Assembly (NCBI GenBank): GCA_021847385.1
Contig: JAJZTV010000003.1
Span: forward strand, 1 to 30,342
DNA length: 30,342 nucleotides
Direction of reading: 5' to 3'
Origin: Pseudomonadota bacterium
GTDB lineage: Bacteria; Pseudomonadota; Gammaproteobacteria; Burkholderiales; Thiobacillaceae
Position numbers and translations under genes: made by a program
Notes under the pieces: model-generated
What the model saw: the letters and a program-made list of their open reading frames with translations, nothing else
What the model was told of the DNA's origin: nothing
Database searches by the model: none
Shown here: positions 17,569 through 24,718 of the stretch, piece after piece
How the letters are laid out: each line of letters opens with the position of its first letter
Position numbering within the stretch: position 1 is the first letter of the stretch

Positions 17569-18738
17569 ATGCGGCAGCGAAACTGCCCGGCATGCCTGGG
17601 CGCACAACAAGTATCGCTGCATCGTCAGTCTTTTGTCAGGCCGGGCCTCGATCAGTCCATCTCGTATGATGTCGTGGCCTGCCCAGACTGTGGCTGTGCC
17701 TATGCCACCAATCTGCCGGATGTCACGGCGAGCGCCGACTACTACGCCGGGGCCAGTCACCACCTGCATGCCGCCGGTTTGCCCCAAGGGTTGGCCGAGA
17801 TACATGAGCAATTTTTTACGCATATTACTCAGCATGCGCGAGAGATCGAGACGGGCTCGGCGATCATCGACATCGGCGCTGGCGCCGGCCACTTTTTGCA
17901 TCGCTTCCAAGTCCGCGGCTTCACCGACCTGACCGGCCTAGATGCCGCGCGCGCGGCCGGCGCCGAGGCCGCCCGACTCTATGGCATCCCCGTGCTGTCC
18001 ACCGATATTGCGGAATTTGTCCCCGTTCGCGAATATGATCTCGCCTGCCTATGCGGTGTGCTCGAACATCTGGCCGAACCCGGCCGTGTGTTGGAGGCGG
18101 TAGCCCGCCGGTTAAGGCCGGACGGCTTGTTGTTCGTCGCCGTGCCGGATGCCGACCAATTCAGCAAGGGGGAACGCATCGAGCCCTTCCAGGAATTCGC
18201 GCTGGAGCATATCAATTTCTTTTCGCGGGCCAGCCTGGACCGGCTGCTCGGCCGCCACGGCCTGATTCCAGTCTCATACGAAAGCCGTTACAACGGGTTC
18301 TACCGGAACCACACCCTCATGGGGCTGTACCGCAAACAAGCACAGTACGATGGGCATGCGCCCTCCTTTTCGAGTTGGCAAGCGCTGCAGGATTACATTG
18401 CGTATTCTCGGCGGCGCCTCACTGAGTTGGAGGCACGGCTGCGGACCCAGATCGATTCGGGCGAGCCCATCGTGGTCTGGGGGGTGGGGGAATTGACCAT
18501 GCGCCTGTTGGCGACGTCCCGGCTGCGCGAAGCTAATATTGTCGGTTTCGTCGACAGCCATCCCCGTTTTCATGGCAAGCGCCTGCTCGGCATCCCGGTG
18601 CATGCGCCGGAGTGGCTGAGTGGGCAAGGCGACGTGACTGTGTGGGTAATGAGCTATGTCTATGCCGGCGAGATTCGTGCCCAAGCCAGCCACTTGCTGT
18701 CGGCCTCAAGCCGGGTGTTCACCTTGCCGGACGGTTGA
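17569..18738 (+). CDS. Zinc-ribbon SAM methyltransferase with C-terminal Rossmann-like domain
   Basis: The 389-aa protein has a C-methyltransferase-like architecture. An N-terminal zinc-binding knuckle pair (C6, C9, C38, C41: NCPAC and CPDCG) is followed by a SAM domain with IIDIGAGAGHFL (99-110), LCGVLEHLAEPG (161-172) and LRPDGLLFVAVPDAD. Residues 298-389 are an extra Rossmann-like domain: IVVWGVGELTMRLL, NIVGFVDSHPRFHGKRLLG. This three-part layout is that of the sugar C-methyltransferase family (TylC3/NovU type, Methyltransf_13-11-14), so C-methylation of a keto-sugar made by the neighbouring SDR is a reasonable guess. It is the last gene of the rightward group and converges with the next gene, leaving 39 nt between them. 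Confidence 0.86.
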   Translation: MRQRNCPACLGAQQVSLHRQSFVRPGLDQSISYDVVACPDCGCAYATNLPDVTASADYYAGASHHLHAAGLPQGLAEIHEQFFTHITQHAREIETGSAIIDIGAGAGHFLHRFQVRGFTDLTGLDAARAAGAEAARLYGIPVLSTDIAEFVPVREYDLACLCGVLEHLAEPGRVLEAVARRLRPDGLLFVAVPDADQFSKGERIEPFQEFALEHINFFSRASLDRLLGRHGLIPVSYESRYNGFYRNHTLMGLYRKQAQYDGHAPSFSSWQALQDYIAYSRRRLTELEARLRTQIDSGEPIVVWGVGELTMRLLATSRLREANIVGFVDSHPRFHGKRLLGIPVHAPEWLSGQGDVTVWVMSYVYAGEIRAQASHLLSASSRVFTLPDG

Positions 18739-18777
18739 AAGCTCGACAGGTCGCTACCAGCGCCAGACTCGAACTGG

Positions 18778-19830
18778 TTAGTAGAGATGCTCCGCCACCT
18801 GCCGGAAGTTCTCCGGGCTAATGCCATAAAACTTCATGAAGGCGCCATCGGAGTCGGCATTGCGCCGCTGTGGCGTGGACCAGGCATTTTCGATGACTTT
18901 GCGTGGGGACGGGGCGCGCTGGCCGGTCACCTCGTCGCGGCGTGCCTGGGTGAGCCGGATAAACTCCTCGATCATGCCGACATAGAAATAATTCAGTTGA
19001 TTGGTCGGACGGATATATTTGGCTACCGTGGCCTTGGCGCGTTCTAGGTGGTCCGGTTCTTCCACCAAGGCGACACCGGGCGTGTTGAGCAGTTTTCCGC
19101 CTTCTTTTTTCCAATCGCAATAGGCGCTGGAGACAAGGATTACCGGGCAGCCACAGCGTAGCGCCTCTTCGATGAGAGCAGTGTGCTCATAGCAATATAG
19201 GGCCTCGGTCTGTCTCAATACCGCAGCCAATTCTTCTCGCTTCAATGGGCGCTCCAGGCCGAGGCTGGTACCGCGGAGCTTCATCTCGGGGTCGACCTCG
19301 CCGCCTAGAATTTGCAGTTTGTTGGCGTAGTAGCAAATGCCCTGGCGCTTGTGATTATGAGGGTTGTCTTCGTTGTTGAATATTGCCGGGTCGGTGACCG
19401 GAACCGTCAGCTGCGCCGTGCATCCTTGCATGTCGGCCGGAACGACCCAGTCCATGAAATGAAAAAACAGGTCCTTGGCATCGTAATCGGTGGCGCCGGT
19501 GAAATGCCCCGGTTTGTGCAGCAACCAGCGTGCGACGACAGGTAGCCGAATGGGGTTGCCCGACACCACCTCTGGATAGACCGCGATAGGAACTCGACCA
19601 GTCAGGTAGTGCTTGGCGAGGGTATTGCTGTCGAGCAGCGGCGTTCTCAATTGCGGCGGGACCACCTGGGAATTGGTGATGTAGGCCTCTTGCCCGAGAC
19701 AGTTCAACATATGGCAGAGGATATACAGGGCGCGGTTGCCTGCGGATGTGTCTCGGTAATTGTAGGCGTAGATGTAATAGGGGCCCGATTTCGTGGAGAA
19801 GAAATCCAGGTCTTCAGGCTTGGACGGCAT
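18778..19830 (-). CDS. Predicted GT-B-like glycosyltransferase, function not established
   Basis: This 350-aa protein has no motif that I can assign with certainty. The opening IYAYNYRDTSAGNRALYILC, followed by HMLNCLGQEAYI, resembles proteins annotated as glycosyltransferases in polysaccharide loci. The C-terminal half looks like a GT-B donor domain: TEALYCYEHTALIEEALRCG, CPVILVSSAYCDW and a late VALVEEPDHLERA. No signal peptide or membrane segment is seen. It ends the long leftward operon, separated from the sulfotransferase upstream by 68 nt with a hairpin. Base composition is less GC-rich than in the SDR and GT4 genes. Glycosyl transfer is the best guess from context. Confidence 0.68.
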   Translation of the reverse strand: MPSKPEDLDFFSTKSGPYYIYAYNYRDTSAGNRALYILCHMLNCLGQEAYITNSQVVPPQLRTPLLDSNTLAKHYLTGRVPIAVYPEVVSGNPIRLPVVARWLLHKPGHFTGATDYDAKDLFFHFMDWVVPADMQGCTAQLTVPVTDPAIFNNEDNPHNHKRQGICYYANKLQILGGEVDPEMKLRGTSLGLERPLKREELAAVLRQTEALYCYEHTALIEEALRCGCPVILVSSAYCDWKKEGGKLLNTPGVALVEEPDHLERAKATVAKYIRPTNQLNYFYVGMIEEFIRLTQARRDEVTGQRAPSPRKVIENAWSTPQRRNADSDGAFMKFYGISPENFRQVAEHLY

Positions 19831-19865
19831 GATGCGTTATTTTGTGCATTTCGATAGTCAAAATG

Positions 19866-19896
19866 ATGCCGAATGGTAAGGCGAATCCATCGGCAT
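19866..19896 (-). terminator. Hairpin between sulfotransferase and GT-B-like gene, possible weak terminator
   Basis: ATGCCGA (19866-19872) pairs with TCGGCAT (19890-19896), and TGG/CCA extends the stem past one bulged base. On the minus strand the hairpin sits 2 nt after the sulfotransferase stop and is followed by CATTTTGA, a poor T-tract. It could be a partial terminator that lowers expression of the last gene, or an RNA processing site. Confidence 0.35.
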
Positions 19897-19898
19897 GC

Positions 19899-20642
19899 CT
19901 AGGCCTCTCCTCGCAGTTGCCTGGCCCAGGCATAAAGTCGGGAGTCCAGTTCGGTCAATCGCGCGATTTGTTGCAATGTCGTGGACGAGATGTCTTTTCT
20001 GGTCGGTCTGCCCGGGTTCGATAACTCCCTCGGCGCTGGCTTGTTCGTGGCCCAGCCCAAGGCGGCCCCAATATTTCGGTAGTCTGTTTCCAGCGTTTCG
20101 GTGAAGCCGACATAGGAAAAGCGGCGCAGATTGTCGATCGCTTGACCCAGGATTGCATCCCTATCGTATGGCGGTTTTTCCCAGCCGATGGAGAGCAGCC
20201 TGGCTTGATGGTTCCAAATGCTTTCACATATCGCCGGGTCGCCTTCGCATCCTCGCCCGACGAACTCCTCTAGGTCATAGATCTGGGCGAGGCGATAGAC
20301 CTCATATGCATTGGCATCGGCATGGCGGGCGAAATGATAGAAGGACAGCACGCGCTCGATTGGATCTCGGAGAAACGTAAAACTGAAACGGTCCGTCATG
20401 AACTTGGCGGCGAAGGCATAGCCGAAATGACCGGAGATAAATGCGCTACCCTCGATCTGACGGCTACCTTTTTCCAAAAAATCCGCGTGGCTGATTATTT
20501 CCGAGGGGGGCAGGTTCTCTCGGGCTGCTTTGACGATCGATGTGCCGGCCGTCTTGGGGATATGCAAGAACAGAGCCTTTGGGGCAGGCATGACAGGCGT
20601 GCGTGGCCGAACTTCGCTGGAATGGGGTTTGATGTACCGCAT
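19899..20642 (-). CDS. Sulfotransferase (Sulfotransfer_2 type)
   Basis: Second PAPS-dependent sulfotransferase of the locus, 247 aa, from a different branch than the one at 5226-6041. The 5'-phosphosulfate loop is FLHIPKTAGTSIV (residues 25-37), the 3'-phosphate motif is FLRDPIERVLSFYHF (90-104), and ISGHFGYAF lies between. The HIPKTAGTS form is typical of the carbohydrate (HS2ST/chondroitin-type) sulfotransferase branch. There is no signal peptide or transmembrane helix. It begins 3 nt after the stop of the large HAD gene. Two distinct sulfotransferases in one locus suggest two sulfation positions or two acceptors. Confidence 0.88.
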   Translation of the reverse strand: MRYIKPHSSEVRPRTPVMPAPKALFLHIPKTAGTSIVKAARENLPPSEIISHADFLEKGSRQIEGSAFISGHFGYAFAAKFMTDRFSFTFLRDPIERVLSFYHFARHADANAYEVYRLAQIYDLEEFVGRGCEGDPAICESIWNHQARLLSIGWEKPPYDRDAILGQAIDNLRRFSYVGFTETLETDYRNIGAALGWATNKPAPRELSNPGRPTRKDISSTTLQQIARLTELDSRLYAWARQLRGEA

Positions 20643-20645
20643 CGT

Positions 20646-23030
20646 TCAAAACCAGTCCGCCGCGGCAACGATGTCCAAGTTCAGGCCGGGCTGCAGCAAC
20701 TGGTCCGGCAGTTCCCGGCCGAGCGGCGTGAACACGACCAGGTGGGATTGCAAAACGGTCGCGTCCAGCCGGCTCGGGCAGGTGATGATGTGCCGCCCAT
20801 AACGCTGGCCCTGCAGGGCCGGGTTCATGTCCGCCAGATAACCGATCCGGTCTACCAGGTGCGGATAGATGAGTTTGCCGACAAGACCCATGCCCCAGAT
20901 CAAGATGGGCTTGTCGCTAAAATGTGATTTCTGAATGAGCGACAACAAGCGCTCAAGCGCATGCGCGGCCGGCAGCGAGGTCCCTTCGCTGCCACCGAAC
21001 CGGATGTCGATCCGGCCGGGCAGGCGGGCCATGAACGCGTTTTCCGGCCGGTCGCGTGCGGTGCCGGAAATGGCCGGGCCGGCTGCATGCAGTTGCGCGA
21101 CGATGGCGTGCAGCGGGTGGTCGGCCATGAAGATCGGGCCTAGAAACTCGGCCAGCGCGTGCGTCTTGAATTCGTGGCCGAGGCCGAATCTGCCGTGCCA
21201 TCGGGCGAGTTCCGCCACCCTGGCGAGAATGCCTGCTTGTATCCGCTCGCGTATCCCGGCCCTGTCTTGACACGGTGGCGCGACGACCGGTTCCCCGGCA
21301 GCCGAGTAGCCTAGGCAACTGCCGTCGCCGGCCTGGCAGATGGACTCGATCACGTCGTTGGCCTGCTGAAACAGTTTCTCCAGCGGGTTCTGCCGGCTGG
21401 CGTCATGGGCATAGCCGTCGTGCACGACGATGGGGCCGGCGGCCAGTTCCCGGGTGTAGCCGAGCAGCGCGCAATGTACCTCCGGGAAATCGGGCTGCCC
21501 GCCCAGCGCTTCGTGTAGGTTGTGGGCTATCCGGTAACGCCAACCGATGTCGACCAGCAACACCCGTTTCGCGCCGAGCATGCCGATCCGGCGCAAATAC
21601 GCCAGCAAGCGTTCGCGCTTGGTGAACAGGTCTTCGGCGATGGCGGCGCGAAGGGGGCCAGGCCTGGTCAGGCAGGCATTGAGCCGGGCTTGGCTATCCA
21701 GATCGGCCGAGGCGAAATCCGCCTCGGTGAAACCCGCCGCCAGCAGGATGCCGCGATACTTGGCCAGATCGAGGCCGAGCGACTCGAACAGCGAGAGCAA
21801 GGCGCTGTGGCCGGCTATCAGGGTGGAGTAGCGCAGAGCCTCGCCCAGCGCCTCATCGCTTAGCGGGCAGGCAGTGCTGGCGCGGCTCAGGTGGGCATAA
21901 ACGACCTTGCGCTGAATCGATTGGGTATCGCCGATGCCCGCGTGCGCGACGAAAGAGTCAAAGGCCTGTTGCAACAGATGGCCGTCCCGCGCGACGAACA
22001 GGATTCGGTCGTAGTCGTGGCGCCGGTCGAGTTCATGGACGCGCAGCGCGAACAGCCCGAGCAGCAGGCCGAGATGGTCCCGGCCCAGGCGGAAGGCAGG
22101 GTCGGGGTCAAGTTGCCTGGGCTGGTCGAATTGGAGGTGATGCGGCGAACCGGTCAGCGCCGCCAGCTCGTAGGCCCGCCCGGTAGCCAAGGCCTGACGT
22201 TTCACTGCGGCGTGCTGCAGCAGTATGGCCTCGATGCCCGCGGCCCTGGCCGATACATAGTCGGCCATCGGGTCGTCGCCGATGTGGATCAGCCCGTTCG
22301 GCTCGATGCCTTCCTGCTCGCACAGATAGGTGAAGATCGAGCCGGAGCGCTTGTTGCGGCCGGCCTCGCAAGATAGGTAGATGGCATCGAAATAGCGCGC
22401 CAGGCCGAGCGCCGACAACAGACCGCCCATGGCCTCGCGGTCGATCGGCGTGTCGGACACCGCGATCACACGGTGTCCCCTCTGTCCCAAGGCCGAGAGG
22501 AATTCATGCGCACCTGCTATGGCGCGGCAGTGTCGTCCTTCCTGCTCGATATAGTGGCGGTAGGTTGTGTCGGCAAGTCGGGCTCGGTCGCTTGCCGGCA
22601 GGCCGGGGCCGAGACGGTCGATGGTCTTGGCGATGGCCTCGCGCAATTGGTATTCGCCACCGTGGCCGGCATCGTGCGCTGCCGAGATGCAGTCGTCGAT
22701 GCTTTGCCGGAAGGTCTGGCGGATCTCCGCCGTGGCCTTGTCCAGATGCAGTCGCAACAGTTGCAGGCGGATGAATTCAGCGCACTTGATTTCCAGCACG
22801 GGTGTCGCCTCGACGTCGCGCTGGATCAAAGTGTCGAACAGGTCGCAGAGTACGATGCGTTGTGTCGCGCCGGCCAGTCGCTCCGACACCTCGGCGAATC
22901 CGGGCACGGCCTCCGGATGGGGCTGCCAGTCCGGATCGGGTAGCGCAGGCTCCTGCCAGCCGAGCAGGGCGCGGGCCGCGAGGTACTGGCTGGCGCTATC
23001 GATCGGTTCCGACATGGCGGGCATCACCAT
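20646..23030 (-). CDS. Large multidomain HAD-superfamily protein (COG5610-like)
   Basis: The 794-aa protein has an N-terminal HAD domain (about 55-280): motif I LCDLFDTLIQR (nucleophile D63), motif II VIAVSDTPID, a lysine in GRNKRSGSIF, and motif IV IHIGDDPMADY. The +2 position after D63 is Phe (F65), not the Asp usual in phosphatases. A middle region (about 310-620) includes ILFVARDGHLLQQAF and RVLLVDIGWRYR, as in COG5610 proteins of capsule and O-antigen clusters, whose role is unproven. Residues 707-794 form the recurring C-terminal Rossmann-like domain (ILIWGMGLVGKLI, GYLADMNPALQGQRYG). The start at 23030 overlaps the small HAD gene by 7 nt; ATG 23024, in a TGATG junction, is equally possible. 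Confidence 0.78.
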   Translation of the reverse strand: MVMPAMSEPIDSASQYLAARALLGWQEPALPDPDWQPHPEAVPGFAEVSERLAGATQRIVLCDLFDTLIQRDVEATPVLEIKCAEFIRLQLLRLHLDKATAEIRQTFRQSIDDCISAAHDAGHGGEYQLREAIAKTIDRLGPGLPASDRARLADTTYRHYIEQEGRHCRAIAGAHEFLSALGQRGHRVIAVSDTPIDREAMGGLLSALGLARYFDAIYLSCEAGRNKRSGSIFTYLCEQEGIEPNGLIHIGDDPMADYVSARAAGIEAILLQHAAVKRQALATGRAYELAALTGSPHHLQFDQPRQLDPDPAFRLGRDHLGLLLGLFALRVHELDRRHDYDRILFVARDGHLLQQAFDSFVAHAGIGDTQSIQRKVVYAHLSRASTACPLSDEALGEALRYSTLIAGHSALLSLFESLGLDLAKYRGILLAAGFTEADFASADLDSQARLNACLTRPGPLRAAIAEDLFTKRERLLAYLRRIGMLGAKRVLLVDIGWRYRIAHNLHEALGGQPDFPEVHCALLGYTRELAAGPIVVHDGYAHDASRQNPLEKLFQQANDVIESICQAGDGSCLGYSAAGEPVVAPPCQDRAGIRERIQAGILARVAELARWHGRFGLGHEFKTHALAEFLGPIFMADHPLHAIVAQLHAAGPAISGTARDRPENAFMARLPGRIDIRFGGSEGTSLPAAHALERLLSLIQKSHFSDKPILIWGMGLVGKLIYPHLVDRIGYLADMNPALQGQRYGRHIITCPSRLDATVLQSHLVVFTPLGRELPDQLLQPGLNLDIVAAADWF

Positions 23031-23695
23031 GGCTCAGGCCGCGAGCGGATGAAGCTCGCGGCCAACTGGTGCGGGCGATGCACGTGCAGCCAGTGCGCCG
23101 GGGCATCCGGAAACTCGCCGTAGCCCCAGCGCGCTGCGACGAACGGCATGGCATTGGCATCGGTCGCCCAGCCGTCCTCGGCCTTGTCGCCGATGTAGGC
23201 AGCGCGTGCTGGCTCGATCGCAAGGTGCCGCAGGATCGCGCCCAGCATCGTGGCCTTGTCGTGCAATTTCGGTTCAAAGCGGTCGAGTGCCCACACCGAG
23301 TCGAACAGGCTGGCCCAGCCCAGGTGCTCGAGGATCAGCATGGTCGGCCGGATGCGTTTGTTTGTCGCCAACAATAGGCCGAAACCCGCGTCCTTCAATT
23401 CAGCCAGGACCTCGGCGACGCCGGCATAGGCCAGGGTTGCGCGATAACCTTCGCTGTCGTAGCGCGTCTTGAACGCCTCGATCATTCCGGCGATGGCTCT
23501 CTCGTCGTCGATGCCGCTCAGCGTTCTCATGGTCTGTGCCAGCGGCGGGCCGATCAAGCCTTCTTCCAGTGGCACTTGAGGCGCCAAACCGGCCTCTTCC
23601 AGGACCCGGGCGAAGCAGGCGAGGATGCTGGGGGCGGAATCGATCAGCGTTCCGTCGAAATCGAAAATCAGGTGGCTGCAATGGATCGGGGACAT
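23024..23695 (-). CDS. HAD-superfamily phosphatase (Gph-like)
   Basis: Predicted sugar-phosphate phosphatase, 223 aa, the usual size of subclass IA HAD enzymes. Motif I is LIFDFDGTLIDS (9-20) with D12 and D14 intact, motif II LLLATNKR, motif III lysine in EPKLHDK, and motif IV AAYIGDKAEDG. The cap lies between motifs I and II. Its place in an operon with a NeuB-like synthase recalls the HAD phosphatases that remove the 9-phosphate from nonulosonate-9-phosphates, a role consistent with but not shown by this sequence. There is a 3-nt gap from the upstream methyltransferase and a 7-nt overlap with the downstream HAD gene. Confidence 0.87.
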   Translation of the reverse strand: MSPIHCSHLIFDFDGTLIDSAPSILACFARVLEEAGLAPQVPLEEGLIGPPLAQTMRTLSGIDDERAIAGMIEAFKTRYDSEGYRATLAYAGVAEVLAELKDAGFGLLLATNKRIRPTMLILEHLGWASLFDSVWALDRFEPKLHDKATMLGAILRHLAIEPARAAYIGDKAEDGWATDANAMPFVAARWGYGEFPDAPAHWLHVHRPHQLAASFIRSRPEPW

Positions 23696-23698
23696 GAT

Positions 23699-24718
23699 TC
23701 AGTCGAGTTCCAATATCTCGTCCAGGCCCACCAGCCTGGCTGTGCCGGCTCGCAGGCGCTTGGCGATCGCCTCCTTATGGCGCAGGCTGCCGATCAGGAT
23801 GGGCAAACCGGCAAACCGAGCCGGGTCGTAGGCTTGGATCGCCTGCGCCTCGGTGACCTGTTCGCCCAGCCGTTCGGGGTCGGAGTCGACCAGGGCCACA
23901 ACCGGCAGGCGGTCAAGGATCGGCAGCAGGCAGTTTCTGAAATCGCCGCCGATACCGTAAATGACGAAGGGCCCGGGCAACAAGCGATTGATGCGGGCGA
24001 GCAGGCGCTCGCTCTTTTCCTCGGTGTTCAATTCGGGCCGTGCCACGACGCGCAAACTGTCCGGATAGACTGGCGACTCGTAGTGTCCGCGCGAGAGCGA
24101 TTCGATGATGAATCCCGCGTGTGCGAGCAAGGCCGAGAGTGAGGTGGCCGTGAAGAAGTGGCGGTGCTCGGGGTGGCTGTCCCAATCGCGCAGCGGATGG
24201 CCGGCGCCATGGGGCACCTCGATCAGCATCGTGCCCGAGGCGGCCAGCAGTCGGCGCCAATGGCCAAGCTCGGACCGGATGTCGGCGATGTGCTCCAGCA
24301 CGTGAAACGCGAGCAATAGATCAAAGCCTCCCGTCGCGAGTTTGTCCGCCGGCTGGGTGAACACGGCATCGAGCCGGGTCGCGGCCAGCTCGGCATCGCG
24401 CGAAATCTCCAGGCCCGCGTAGTCGACGTCGGCCAGCGCCTTCACCCGCGCGCCGAAACCGCCCTCGGCACAGCCCACTTCCAGAATCCGGGGCCGTCCG
24501 CATAGCATGGGTTCGACCGTGGACAGTCGATCCTCGAATTTGCGCTGCAGCAGGTCGGCTGGCACGGCATTGCGGCCGGCCAGCGCCGTGTAGTCGATCG
24601 CCCCGCCGTTTGCGTGAGGCGAGCGCCAGCAGTGGCCACAGCGCGGGCAGGCGTAGTGCGGCTCGGGCCGATCGTGTGCCGTGGCCGAGCCGGATGTGCA
24701 GCAGGGGCACACCATCAT
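23699..24718 (-). CDS. Zinc-ribbon SAM methyltransferase with C-terminal Rossmann-like domain
   Basis: This 339-aa protein has the same architecture as the methyltransferase at 17569-18738. A zinc knuckle pair (C4, C7, C24, C27: CPCC, CPRCG) is followed by a SAM domain with ILEVGCAEGGFGA (78-90), LLLAFHVLEHIADIR and GTMLIEVPHG. A C-terminal domain of about 90 residues starts GPFVIYGIGGDFRN (249 on) and includes VVALVDSDPERLGEQV. The frame is open to 24871, but the ATG at 24718 forms an ATGA overlap with the stop of the TPP enzyme and starts directly before the zinc ribbon. Substrate unknown; a keto-sugar or keto-acid sugar from the neighbouring genes is likely. Confidence 0.84.
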   Translation of the reverse strand: MMVCPCCTSGSATAHDRPEPHYACPRCGHCWRSPHANGGAIDYTALAGRNAVPADLLQRKFEDRLSTVEPMLCGRPRILEVGCAEGGFGARVKALADVDYAGLEISRDAELAATRLDAVFTQPADKLATGGFDLLLAFHVLEHIADIRSELGHWRRLLAASGTMLIEVPHGAGHPLRDWDSHPEHRHFFTATSLSALLAHAGFIIESLSRGHYESPVYPDSLRVVARPELNTEEKSERLLARINRLLPGPFVIYGIGGDFRNCLLPILDRLPVVALVDSDPERLGEQVTEAQAIQAYDPARFAGLPILIGSLRHKEAIAKRLRAGTARLVGLDEILELD

